NCBI RefSeq assembly: GCF_900100295.1
Contig: NZ_FNEV01000007.1
Location: 119,634-183,633 of the forward strand
Length of the DNA stretch: 64,000 nt
Direction: 5' to 3'
Origin: Salimicrobium halophilum
GTDB lineage: Bacteria; Bacillota; Bacilli; Bacillales; Halobacillaceae
Part shown: in pieces, positions 32,437 to 40,655 of the stretch
Layout of the letters: each line of letters opens with the position of its first letter
How positions within the stretch are numbered: position 1 is the first letter of the stretch
Program-made: the position numbers and the translations under genes
The notes under the pieces: model-generated
Told to the model about the DNA's origin: nothing
Databases searched by the model: none
The model's input: only the letters and a program-made list of their open reading frames with translations

Positions 32437-33435
32437 ATGTCTGAAGAATTCAAAGCTCTCGTCGTCAATAAGACCGACGATGATTTCACCGTAAAGTTCG
32501 AGTCTCTCACCGGCGATGATCTGCCGGAAGGGGATGTGACAATCGAGGTCCACTATTCAAGTGTGAACTATAAGGACGGACTTGCTTCTATCCCTAACGG
32601 AAAAATTGTGCAGTCCTATCCATTCGTACCGGGGATCGATCTGGCAGGAACCGTTACGTCTTCCGATGATTCCCGTTATAAAGAAGGGGACAAGGTCATA
32701 GCTACCAGTTACGGTATCGGTGTCTCCCATTACGGAGGCTATAGCGAGTATGCAAGAGTTCCCGGAGAGTGGGTCGTTCCATTGCCGGAAGGTCTCTCGA
32801 TGAAAGAAGCGATGACACTTGGTACGGCCGGGTTCACCGCAGCCCTTTCCATCCATCAGCTGGAGGAGAGTGGAATTGCCCCTGAATCCGGAGAAATCCT
32901 TGTAACAGGAGCTACCGGCGGTGTAGGTAGTGTAGCCGTATCCATGCTTTCGAAAAGAGGGTATCACGTAACGGCGAGTACCGGAAAAGAAAGCGAGCAT
33001 GAGTACTTAAAAAGTCTTGGAGCGACGAACATCGTCTCCAGAGAAGAAGTGACACCGGAGAAGGTGCGTCCCATCGGCAATCAGCGTTGGGCTGGTGCTG
33101 TCGATCCTGTAGGCGGGAAAACGTTAGCTGCTGTTCTGAGTAATACGAAATATGGAGGTGCCGTTGCTGTGAGCGGTCTGACCGGTGGCGGAGACGTTCC
33201 GACATCCGTATTCCCGTTCATTCTTCGAGGAGTGAATCTTTTGGGGATCGATTCCGTATATTGCCCGAAACCCCTAAGAGAAACCTTATGGAAACGGATG
33301 GCGACTGATCTGAAGCCGTATGGACTCGAAGAGATTTCAAATGAAATATCATTCGGGGATCTTCCGCAGACATTGTCTGATATATTGAATGGTAAAGTGA
33401 GAGGGCGTACAGTTGTAAATGTGAAAAATGGATGA
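32437..33435 (+). CDS. YhdH/YhfP family quinone oxidoreductase-like protein
   Basis: 332-residue zinc-independent medium-chain reductase of the YhdH/YhfP (AcuI, acryloyl-CoA reductase) group. Features: VHYSSVNYKDGLA near residue 45, FVPGIDLAGTV, GTAGFTAALSIHQL and the NADPH motif VTGATGGVGSVAVSMLSKRGY near residue 155. No zinc ligands of ADH type. AAAGGAGGA precedes the ATG. Probably induced by a reactive enone or quinone sensed by the divergent TetR protein. Confidence 0.88.
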   Translation: MSEEFKALVVNKTDDDFTVKFESLTGDDLPEGDVTIEVHYSSVNYKDGLASIPNGKIVQSYPFVPGIDLAGTVTSSDDSRYKEGDKVIATSYGIGVSHYGGYSEYARVPGEWVVPLPEGLSMKEAMTLGTAGFTAALSIHQLEESGIAPESGEILVTGATGGVGSVAVSMLSKRGYHVTASTGKESEHEYLKSLGATNIVSREEVTPEKVRPIGNQRWAGAVDPVGGKTLAAVLSNTKYGGAVAVSGLTGGGDVPTSVFPFILRGVNLLGIDSVYCPKPLRETLWKRMATDLKPYGLEEISNEISFGDLPQTLSDILNGKVRGRTVVNVKNG

Positions 33436-33442
33436 TCATGCC

Positions 33443-33474
33443 AAGGAAGCTGCTTTGACAGGCGGCTTCCTTTT
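33443..33474 (+). terminator. terminator after YhdH-like gene
   Basis: AAGGAAGC and GCTTCCTT arms with an inner GC pair, followed by TTTT. Confidence 0.75.
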
Positions 33475-33611
33475 GTATAGAGGAAACTTATACAAAAAAT
33501 GTGTACCTGCCCTTCGTGATTATTGAATAAATACTTTAAATTCCAACTATTCGGTGTTTTGTGGTATTATGAGTCGAAAGAATTAGTTGTGACTGGAGGG
33601 GAGGGGCAAGG

Positions 33612-35132
33612 ATGAACTGGATTGATCCCTATACATTTTTATTATGGGTGCTTGGTCTCGGTTCCATGCTGATTGCCGGAGCACTTTTAAAGCCACCACG
33701 AAAACTTGCCAGAACGTTGCTTGCCATGTCTACAGGGCTCGCAGGTCTTTTCATATTGTTGACCGTATTTGAGCTCGTGAGCAATGATCGTTCTACGATG
33801 GTCATGCTGCGAAACTTCCAACAGGTTCCTCTCGTTATCATTCCGATATTTCTCCTTGGATATGCGAAAGAGTTATATAGGGAAGATTCATTAAAAACGA
33901 TACGTATGCTGAGCCTCATGGCCATTCCAACGGTCATCGACCTTACTTTATTATTCACGAACCCTTTTCATGGATGGATGAGAGAGGGAGTCACCATAGA
34001 AAGTATCTGGGGATATAGTGAGGTGTCTACTCAGGCTACCCCCCTCAATGGCTTCCTGGGAGTATATCCTTTTGTGTTATCCCTCCTGACCATTTTCATT
34101 CTGCTACGTAATATGTTCGAGGTCCCGGAGCGATACCGTGCTACCCATTGGGTCTCGGCTTTAGTTATCACTCTGCCGATTCTTTCCATAACGGTCCTCC
34201 CTGCGCTATCAATCGAGATACCGGGACTTTTCGCTTTATCGTATGGTTCGATGGCCCTTCTGTTGATTATTGTGAACAAACGTAGGGATTTCAATGCTGT
34301 CTGGCCGGTTTCCCGCCAGGAAGTCCTTGAAAATCTTTCCGAAGGCATCATTCTATTCGATAGGGATGGAAGGATTCTTGAAGCGAATCGCGCGGTTTAT
34401 ACCATTATTGAAAATATCTATGACGCTCGTCATTCTTCTCTTATCGAGGAATCGGTCTCTCATGTTTTTGAGGATGTTCCTTATCTGATGGATCCTTTCA
34501 ATGAGGAGAGGAACTTCTTTTATGAAAAGAATGGGTATTACTTTGACGTGAAGGTTATGAAGTTGAATGATAAAGGCAATGACGTTTCGATGATGGTATG
34601 GCAGGATATCACTTCACAAAAAGAAGTGGAACTTCAGCTTCAGGAACTTGCGACCAAGGATCCCCTGACGAAATTGTTGAATCGAAGAGCTTTTCTGGAA
34701 ATGTATAAAGAGAGTCCGGATAAAGGGGAAGCTTATTTCCTCCTTATCGATATCGATCATTTCAAAGGGTTCAATGACCGTTATGGGCACGCGATAGGAG
34801 ACGAGGTTCTGAAGTATACTGCCTATCTTCTCGAGAAGGTGTTCAGCGGACAGGGGAATAGTGTCACACGGCTTGGAGGGGAAGAGTTCGGCGTTTTCAT
34901 GAAAGCGGATGCTGATAAGGCTGTCCGAAAAGCTGAGGAGTTCCAGAATCTTCTGAAGCATGACAGTCTTAAGATATCGCCTGTCATTGAAGAGGAAGTG
35001 ACCGTCAGTATCGGCATGTGCCACGTTCTCTCTGAGGATTCTTTTGAAGATGTGTATTATTCTGCGGATGAAGCGATGTATCAGGCGAAGCATGGAGGAC
35101 GGGATCAGGTCCGTGTGGCTGACCCCGTCTGA
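33612..35132 (+). CDS. membrane diguanylate cyclase (7TM-PAS-GGDEF)
   Basis: 506-residue signalling protein. Residues 1-~220 form about seven transmembrane helices of the histidine-kinase N-terminal 7TM type (IDPYTFLLWVLGLGSMLIAG, VPLVIIPIFLLGYAKELY). A PAS-like domain follows (SEGIILFDRDGRILEANRA), then the GGDEF domain (DPLTKLLNRRAFLEMY, YFLLIDIDHFKGFNDRYGHAIGDEVL, RLGGEEFGVFM at ~421-431). The active-site GGEEF, lysine and metal Asp are intact. The RxxD inhibitory site five residues upstream is absent (sequence SGQGNSVTR), so product inhibition is not expected. Makes c-di-GMP. GGAGGGGAGGGGC precedes the ATG. Confidence 0.92.
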   Translation: MNWIDPYTFLLWVLGLGSMLIAGALLKPPRKLARTLLAMSTGLAGLFILLTVFELVSNDRSTMVMLRNFQQVPLVIIPIFLLGYAKELYREDSLKTIRMLSLMAIPTVIDLTLLFTNPFHGWMREGVTIESIWGYSEVSTQATPLNGFLGVYPFVLSLLTIFILLRNMFEVPERYRATHWVSALVITLPILSITVLPALSIEIPGLFALSYGSMALLLIIVNKRRDFNAVWPVSRQEVLENLSEGIILFDRDGRILEANRAVYTIIENIYDARHSSLIEESVSHVFEDVPYLMDPFNEERNFFYEKNGYYFDVKVMKLNDKGNDVSMMVWQDITSQKEVELQLQELATKDPLTKLLNRRAFLEMYKESPDKGEAYFLLIDIDHFKGFNDRYGHAIGDEVLKYTAYLLEKVFSGQGNSVTRLGGEEFGVFMKADADKAVRKAEEFQNLLKHDSLKISPVIEEEVTVSIGMCHVLSEDSFEDVYYSADEAMYQAKHGGRDQVRVADPV

Positions 35133-35237
35133 TGCCTGTTTCTTTTATTCATAAAGGTTTTGTAAATTGTCATGGAATGAGGTTCAGGTCGTCGAACTTT
35201 GGGAAAACTGGGAATACAGGAAAAGAGGAGGTGCTTT

Positions 35238-36086
35238 ATGGAAAATACCGGATTAGTACTCGAAGGCGGAGGCAGTCGTGGAATTTATACAGCAGGTGTA
35301 CTGCGGCACTTGATGGAAACGGATATGTATTTGCCGTATGTCGTAGGAGTTTCCGCAGGGGCTTGTAACGGATCCTCGTACATATCGAAACAGATGGACC
35401 GGAACCGTGCTGTACTCGTCGATTATGTGAAACATCCTGAATACCTCTCGTTGCGCAATCTTATTCGTAAGCGTCAATTATTCGGTATGGACTTCCTTTT
35501 TGATACGTTACCGAATCGCCTCGAGCCATTCGATTATCAGACATTCGAGACGGCAGAAGAAGATTTTGAAGTAGGGACGACGGACTGTATGACCGGCGAA
35601 CCCGTCTTCTATGATAAAAAGGGATACAACGACGATATGCTGACATTGATGCGGGCTTCGAGCTCTCTGCCGATGGTAGCGCCGGCGGTTCCGTTTGCGG
35701 ACCGGATGCTGATGGATGGAGGGATCGCCTCCCCGATACCGATCGATCGGTCAGTAAGCAAAGGAAACAAGAAACACGTCGTCGTCCTCACCCAGGTCCG
35801 GGATTATGTGAAAAAGCCTCAGTCCGTCGGTTGGTACATGAGAAGGAAGTACCGACAGTTTCCAGGCTTACTGAAAGCGATGGAAAGACGTCATCATGTC
35901 TATAACGAGACGCTTTCTTATATCCGTGAAGAAGAGAAGAAAGGGAATGTGTTCGTGATTTCCCCGTCTCTTTCACCTGGTGTAGGTCGGGTAGAGAGAA
36001 ACAGGGATAAGCTCACAACTTTATATCGCCAGGGAATAGAAGATGCACGCGAGCTTGAGGTGTCGTTGAAGGAGTTTCTGGCATAG
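35238..36086 (+). CDS. patatin-like phospholipase
   Basis: 282-residue serine lipase-like protein. The oxyanion motif GLVLEGGGSRGIYTAGVLRHL is at the N-terminus, the nucleophile in VVGVSAGACNGSSY (~41) and the catalytic Asp in LMDGGIASPIPID (~158). These three elements define the patatin Ser-Asp dyad. No signal peptide; intracellular membrane phospholipids are plausible substrates. ATG 35238 follows AGAGGAGGTG. It lies 105 nt after the diguanylate cyclase on the same strand. Patatin effectors are known in CBASS but no cGAS-like cyclase is adjacent. Confidence 0.88.
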   Translation: MENTGLVLEGGGSRGIYTAGVLRHLMETDMYLPYVVGVSAGACNGSSYISKQMDRNRAVLVDYVKHPEYLSLRNLIRKRQLFGMDFLFDTLPNRLEPFDYQTFETAEEDFEVGTTDCMTGEPVFYDKKGYNDDMLTLMRASSSLPMVAPAVPFADRMLMDGGIASPIPIDRSVSKGNKKHVVVLTQVRDYVKKPQSVGWYMRRKYRQFPGLLKAMERRHHVYNETLSYIREEEKKGNVFVISPSLSPGVGRVERNRDKLTTLYRQGIEDARELEVSLKEFLA

Positions 36087-36090
36087 AGAA

Positions 36091-36121
36091 AGAACAGGGG
36101 AACGGGCCCTGTTCTTTTTTT
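36091..36121 (+). terminator. terminator after patatin gene
   Basis: AGAACAGGG and CCCTGTTCT (9-bp perfect arms) followed by TTTTTT. Confidence 0.9.
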
Positions 36122-36154
36122 GAGCTTTTTTCGACAAAAATTATTAGGCATGAT

Positions 36155-36225
36155 GAAAAAGTGTATCATAACTTCGCTTATGAACCATTTTTCTTAAGGA
36201 TAATGAAAAAACTATCGCATACGTA
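36155..36225 (-). repeat. partial, inverted relative of the 148-bp repeat
   Basis: Read on the minus strand, ATGCGATAGTTTT (36208-36220) is identical to 55743-55755. A plus-strand AAGTGTATCATAAC (36159-36172) resembles the right end of the repeats at 53103 and 55742. The similarity in between is weak. Confidence 0.4.
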
Positions 36226-36230
36226 ACTTT

Positions 36231-36272
36231 ATGAGATGTTTTCAGTCTTCATACCTTGTAAAAACATCTCAT
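36231..36272. terminator. hairpin between patatin and cyclase genes
   Basis: ATGAGATGTTTT and AAAACATCTCAT (12-bp perfect arms) with an 18-nt loop, near the end of the convergent cyclase gene. Confidence 0.6.
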
Positions 36273-36297
36273 TAATCTCCGAAACGCTATCAGGGCA

Positions 36298-38106
36298 TCA
36301 CTCACTCGAAGAAGTATCTCTTTTCACATAAACGAGCTCAACGTCTTCTTCAATCCCGCGGAGATGCTCTTCGCTGGATTCACTCTCCCAGCCATCAAGA
36401 TCTTCTTTCATACTTTCAAACAGATCAGAAGTGAGCACGATATCATTCCCCCGGCTTTTCTGTTCAATGCGGGAGGCGACGTTCACCGTGTGCCCGAAAT
36501 AGTCGAGCAGGTCGTTGGCATTCACTGCGATGACCGGACCGCTGTGCATACCTACTTTAATTTCCAGCGGTTCCTGGACCTTCTCCCGCAGGTCTTCGAT
36601 GTCCTTCTGAATTTGCATGGCTGCATGAAAGGCGTTCGTCTCTTTGGAAAATGCGGCCATGACGGAATCTCCGATAGTTTTGACGATGCTCCCTTCGTGC
36701 TTTCTTACAATGTCACGTATGAAATCGAAGTGCTTGCGTACATCCGCATAAGCGGGAGCGTCGCCGACCTTTTCATACATACTTGTAGATCCCCGAAGGT
36801 CCGTGAACAGGATCGTCATGTTGCTGATATGGATTTCCTGATCTGGTGACAGCACTTCCGTTGCGAACAGGTCACGGAAGAGTTGCAGAGAGGTCAGTTC
36901 TTTTGCTGTCAGTGCATCTTCATTCCACTGCGTTTCTTCCATCACAAGAACGGTTTCCTCTTCGTTACGGTTGTGAACCGTAAGAGATGTTCCTGGAGTG
37001 TAAAAAGCAGCGTCAAAGCCTTCCCTCGTAATGGTCAAAGTCGTATCTACGGTCGTCGTGTTCTCTGTATCGATGCCGGCCGTGAAGTTATGCCCGAGTA
37101 CCCGGAAACGCACGTCGGTCTGAGGCACCGGAATCATCACGTCAGAGGAGCCTGGTGCCAGACGGAATTGGGCGATGATATGCGGAGCGTTGACGGGGCC
37201 GTTCAGGCAGTAGATGTCTTGCCTTACTTTCCGAATCGACTCATGTGGGCGGAACTGCATTTCGATCAATCTGTCGAAATCAACGTCGTAGTCGACACCA
37301 CATAAGTCACAGTGTACCTGGCCGGATACATCTTTTAAGGTGCTGGCCGTGGCTTTCGGAACGCGGCAATTCGGGCATAGCATGCTCCAGTGCTGTTCAA
37401 GGATCCCCATCTTTGTGGCCAGGAGGAATAATCGTACCGTTTCCCGCCGATCGAAACCATAAATCTTCGCCCACCTGTAAGGGCGGATGGCGTTCACTTC
37501 TTCATTATCAAGGTGAAGGATGTCTGCCTGGAGTCGGTTTGCCATAACAGTAGGGACCTCTTCCTCCTTCAATTTTTCGATGCGTGTTTCAAGAAGACTA
37601 TCGTCCGCTTCAATTCGTGCATTGGTCTGAGGACGGGGAAGAGACATGCTCTGATTCTCTTCGAAAGACGCTGCATAGCCGAAGGTTTCTCTCAGTTTGG
37701 GTAAAATAACGTGAGACAGCATCATCCGGCCGAGGGCATTTCTATAAGTGAACGTCCCTTTGAGTTTCAGGAAGCTCGTTTCTGCCGTTTCTGCTCTCGT
37801 ATGAACCTGCCAGACGACACGTTCCACAGGCCCCTTTTCATACACTCTCTCGACTTCATACCACTCATCCCGTACCCAGGAGAAGACCTGCTCTTTCCAT
37901 TCCACAGGTATTATGCAGAAAGCTTTGGCTTCGGCGGAACGATAGAATTCCCCTCCTTCTTCTTTCCGGAAGGGGGAGAAACGTACGGGGAACAGACCGA
38001 TATAATGGTTCAGGTGGTTAGAATCCGAAAGTTGTTCCCACAAAATATGTACGGGCAGCTGTATGGTCTGTTCCTCTTCATAGTGGATCGTGTTGTCCTG
38101 TTTCAT
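36298..38106 (-). CDS. class III adenylyl cyclase with SRPBCC-like and zinc-ribbon regions
   Basis: 602-residue soluble protein. Residues 1-~150 look like a START/SRPBCC lipid-binding fold (QTIQLPVHILWEQLSDSNHLNHYIGLFPV). A zinc ribbon CPNC...CDLC lies at ~243-266, then a beta-rich region. The C-terminal catalytic domain (~430-600) has all key residues: metal Asp in LFTDLRGSTS, metal Asp and adenine-selecting Lys in VKTIGDSVMAAF, Asp in LDYFGHTVN, and Asn/Arg in VNVASRIE. Lys/Asp predict ATP, so cAMP. Class III cyclases are uncommon in Bacillaceae. It is 14 nt downstream of the HD-GYP gene, with AAGGAGAAGAG before the ATG. Confidence 0.87.
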   Translation of the reverse strand: MKQDNTIHYEEEQTIQLPVHILWEQLSDSNHLNHYIGLFPVRFSPFRKEEGGEFYRSAEAKAFCIIPVEWKEQVFSWVRDEWYEVERVYEKGPVERVVWQVHTRAETAETSFLKLKGTFTYRNALGRMMLSHVILPKLRETFGYAASFEENQSMSLPRPQTNARIEADDSLLETRIEKLKEEEVPTVMANRLQADILHLDNEEVNAIRPYRWAKIYGFDRRETVRLFLLATKMGILEQHWSMLCPNCRVPKATASTLKDVSGQVHCDLCGVDYDVDFDRLIEMQFRPHESIRKVRQDIYCLNGPVNAPHIIAQFRLAPGSSDVMIPVPQTDVRFRVLGHNFTAGIDTENTTTVDTTLTITREGFDAAFYTPGTSLTVHNRNEEETVLVMEETQWNEDALTAKELTSLQLFRDLFATEVLSPDQEIHISNMTILFTDLRGSTSMYEKVGDAPAYADVRKHFDFIRDIVRKHEGSIVKTIGDSVMAAFSKETNAFHAAMQIQKDIEDLREKVQEPLEIKVGMHSGPVIAVNANDLLDYFGHTVNVASRIEQKSRGNDIVLTSDLFESMKEDLDGWESESSEEHLRGIEEDVELVYVKRDTSSSE

Positions 38107-38120
38107 AGGTCTCTTCTCCT

Positions 38121-39218
38121 TCAGGCGGATGAATACTCATCTCTTATTTTCCGGAAGACATCGAAATTATCGAGAAATATCGTCATTAGACGGGGGTCGA
38201 AATGTCGGCCGATCTGTTTTCGGAAATGATCGAGAATTTTATGATCCGGCCAGGCTTTTTTATAAATCCTGTCACTGCCGAGAGCATCGAAGACGTCTGC
38301 GATGGCGGTGATACGGCCGAAAATGTGGATGTCTTCTCCTTTTATTCCCCTTGGATACCCGGTTCCGTCCCATTTTTCATGATGTTCATATGCGATACGG
38401 GCCGCAGCTTGCAGTAATTCCCGTTTGGAATGGCGGAAGATGTGATAACCGATGTCTGTGTGTTCTTTCATTTTTTCGAACTCTTCGTCCGTCAGCTTCC
38501 CGGGTTTCAAAAGAAGAGTGTCGGGAATCGCGACTTTTCCGATATCATGCATAGGGGAGGCGGACATCAATAGTCGTGCCTCCTGTTCCGTCATACCTGC
38601 AAGAATTGCCAGGCGGTAGGAGTAGAGGGCGACACGTTTGACATGATGGCCGGTTTCCTTGGAACGGCTCTCCCCGATTTGCCCCATCGTTTCGAGAAGT
38701 TCTTTCTGCGTAGCGAGGAGTTCTTCGTGGAGAAGTTTGGAATCGAGGGCGTTGCCGGCGTAAGATGCGGCAAGACGAACGATTTCCTCATCTTCTTCAT
38801 TGAAAACGTCGCCAGGAGGGAGCTTGTTGATGGCCTGGAATGCTCCTATGTACTCTCCATCCGTATTCATGAACGGGACGCACAGAATCGCTTTCGTTTG
38901 ATATCCGGTCGATAGATCCACTGCAGGGTTGAACCGTTCATCCTGGTAAGCGTCTTTCACATGTACGACTTCTCCTGTTCGGATAGAAGTGCCGACAAGT
39001 CCGCTGTCAGCAGGGATGCGCAATTCTTCGACCCCATGAGCGGTGGTTGTCCAAAGTTCTTGTTCTTCGGAATCGAGAATCCATACGGTGCACCGATCGG
39101 CAGAGGCCAGGTCTTTTCCTAAATTGGCAAGTTGCATCAGTGTTTTGTGCAAATCGCTTTCACCGGAAATGCCTGCAATATAGGAAAGGATGGTAGTCAG
39201 CTTATGTTTCGCAGTCAT
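38121..39218 (-). CDS. GAF-HD-GYP protein, probable c-di-GMP phosphodiesterase
   Basis: 365-residue soluble protein. A GAF sensor at ~1-165 (DLASADRCTVWILDSEEQELWTT, VHVKDAYQDERFNPAVD, AILCVPFMNTDGEYIGAFQAIN) precedes an HD-GYP domain with HHVKRVALYSYRLAI, HDIGKVAIPDTLLLKPGKLT (~223), YEHHEKWDGTGYPRGIKG (~277) and TAIADVFDALGSDR. All metal and GYP signature residues are present. Likely hydrolyses c-di-GMP made by enzymes such as the protein at 33612. Upstream partner of the adenylyl cyclase in a two-gene operon. Confidence 0.9.
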   Translation of the reverse strand: MTAKHKLTTILSYIAGISGESDLHKTLMQLANLGKDLASADRCTVWILDSEEQELWTTTAHGVEELRIPADSGLVGTSIRTGEVVHVKDAYQDERFNPAVDLSTGYQTKAILCVPFMNTDGEYIGAFQAINKLPPGDVFNEEDEEIVRLAASYAGNALDSKLLHEELLATQKELLETMGQIGESRSKETGHHVKRVALYSYRLAILAGMTEQEARLLMSASPMHDIGKVAIPDTLLLKPGKLTDEEFEKMKEHTDIGYHIFRHSKRELLQAAARIAYEHHEKWDGTGYPRGIKGEDIHIFGRITAIADVFDALGSDRIYKKAWPDHKILDHFRKQIGRHFDPRLMTIFLDNFDVFRKIRDEYSSA

Positions 39219-39324
39219 GGAGGTTCTCCTTCCATATATACAAAAGGTTATTATTCTTATATGATTAGTATATCTAAATTATCAGGAAAAAGGACGGAAA
39301 TTTCAACTAAGGAGGACTGGTTTC

Positions 39325-39675
39325 ATGAGTCCATTTAGCTATATGCTGATCGGCCACCTGTTCGGTGATTATCTGTTCCAGACGAAGTGGATGGCTATAC
39401 ATAAGGCGGATCAGTGGCCGGCGCTACTTGTACACTCCACGGTATATACATTATTTGTCCTCCTCGCCTGTCTCTGGGGAGGAGTCGATGTCGGTTGGCT
39501 CGGCTTCGCTTTCATCTGGGGCACACACGTATTCCTCGATCGTCGTGGGTTTGTAACCTGGTGGAGCCGGACGATCATGCGCAACAAAGATCCCGAGATA
39601 GCATGGCTGTGTATCATCGTCGATCAGGTTTTTCATATTTTCGTATTGGCACTCGTCCTTCACTATCAACTTTAG
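39325..39675 (+). CDS. DUF3307 membrane protein
   Basis: 116-residue membrane protein with three or four helices and the DUF3307 N-terminal pattern MLIGHLFGDYLFQTKWMAIHKA, in which the polar D and Q sit inside the first helix, followed by LLVHSTVYTLFVLLACLWG and HVFLDR. Function unknown. AAGGAGGACTGG precedes the ATG. It diverges from the HD-GYP operon. Confidence 0.82.
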   Translation: MSPFSYMLIGHLFGDYLFQTKWMAIHKADQWPALLVHSTVYTLFVLLACLWGGVDVGWLGFAFIWGTHVFLDRRGFVTWWSRTIMRNKDPEIAWLCIIVDQVFHIFVLALVLHYQL

Positions 39676-39735
39676 TCATTACTTATACTATCGTCAGAAA
39701 AGGGGTAGTTGTTAGGAAGTCTGCAAGAGGGAAAG

Positions 39736-40107
39736 GTGGTAAAAATCATTCTGTATCTACTGGTGGGGTGTGCTCTTCTTGGAATTATCATTTTGATCTC
39801 AAGACTCATAACTGTACGCTATCGGTTTCAGGGAAAGACCCTGGAGTTCAGTTATGGCTTCAGCAGGAACGCGGTTCAGATGAATGTGGAAAATATCCAT
39901 CAAATCTATGATATCGACTGGGGGAGGATTCCGGATTATACCGCTCAAATGGGCACCCCGGGAAGAGATTACTCCGGTTTGATTTTCGAAATGAAGGATG
40001 GACGTAACTACTTGATCCACATGCAGAATTGCAGGAAGCTGTTAGAGAGGATCGAATCGAAGAATCCGGCCATTTCCTTTGATGTTTCGTCAACTTTTTT
40101 CAATTGA
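39736..40107 (+). CDS. membrane-anchored PH-like domain protein
   Basis: 123-residue protein: one N-terminal hydrophobic helix (IILYLLVGCALLGIIILIS), then a small beta-rich domain (YRFQGKTLEFSYGFSRNAVQMNVENIHQIYDID, YSGLIFEMKDGRNYLIHM) that looks like bacterial pleckstrin-homology proteins such as the SunI immunity type. No function known. The GTG at 39736 is 4 nt after GAGGG; a TTG at 39709 after AAAAGGGG is an alternative start. Confidence 0.6.
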   Translation: MVKIILYLLVGCALLGIIILISRLITVRYRFQGKTLEFSYGFSRNAVQMNVENIHQIYDIDWGRIPDYTAQMGTPGRDYSGLIFEMKDGRNYLIHMQNCRKLLERIESKNPAISFDVSSTFFN

Positions 40108-40143
40108 GGACAAGATCATAGAGAAAAATCCAAATAAACGGAA

Positions 40144-40173
40144 GGCCCATCTATCGAGATGTGGTCTTTTTTT
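40144..40173 (+). terminator. terminator after PH-like gene
   Basis: GGCCCATCT-(4 nt)-AGATGTGGTC with one bulged T, followed by TTTTTTT. Confidence 0.75.
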
Positions 40174-40271
40174 AATCGTTATCAGAAAACTATCCATTTT
40201 TTAATGGGTGAAACGGAAGGAATTGTCACCCGTAAATAAAGATAAGTCAGATTTCAAAAGGGGGAGATTCT

Positions 40272-40466
40272 GTGTTTATCGTCACGATTTTGATTGGATT
40301 ATGTATTTTATTTTTCCCATTGCAGGGGATTAGGGACTTCAAGACGGAAAAGGTAAGTTTCAAAATTATAAGACTTTCGTTCATAGCGTTGTCTCTGTTT
40401 TTCCTTACGGTGGGAGTCATCGATCTTATGAACTTTATCAATCACCCGGATACTTATATGCGGTAA
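40272..40466 (+). CDS. small two-helix membrane protein
   Basis: 64-residue protein with two hydrophobic segments (FIVTILIGLCILFFPLQGI and LSFIALSLFFLTVGVIDLM) joined by a basic loop. I know no family. The GTG start at 40272 follows GGGGGAGATTCT. It is a single gene between terminators, just upstream of the glycogen operon but separated from it by a promoter region. Confidence 0.6.
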   Translation: MFIVTILIGLCILFFPLQGIRDFKTEKVSFKIIRLSFIALSLFFLTVGVIDLMNFINHPDTYMR

Positions 40467-40572
40467 CAAGAAATTTAAGCCGATAATGGGGTCCTGTATC
40501 CGTTCACTTGTTCCGGAGATTCAGTTGCGGCAGGATTCGACAAAAAATATCAGAATATTAGCACGAAATTAA

Positions 40573-40601
40573 TTGTAATCGCGATAAGAACCTTTTATGC
40601 T
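40573..40601 (+). promoter_or_regulatory. glycogen operon promoter
   Basis: TTGTAA (40573), 17-bp spacer, TATGCT (40596), 55 bp before the glgB start. No cre-like site is seen here. Confidence 0.6.
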
Positions 40602-40655
40602 AGTAATATAAGGTCATTTGCACGGGTTTACGTCAATCAGAAGGGGAGTGATAGG

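Noticed and set aside
33612..39218. CBASS-like anti-phage system, because a patatin lies near nucleotide cyclases
   Set aside because: No CD-NTase of the cGAS/DncV fold and no Cap2/Cap3 genes; the cyclases are GGDEF and class III types, and the patatin and cyclase genes are convergent.
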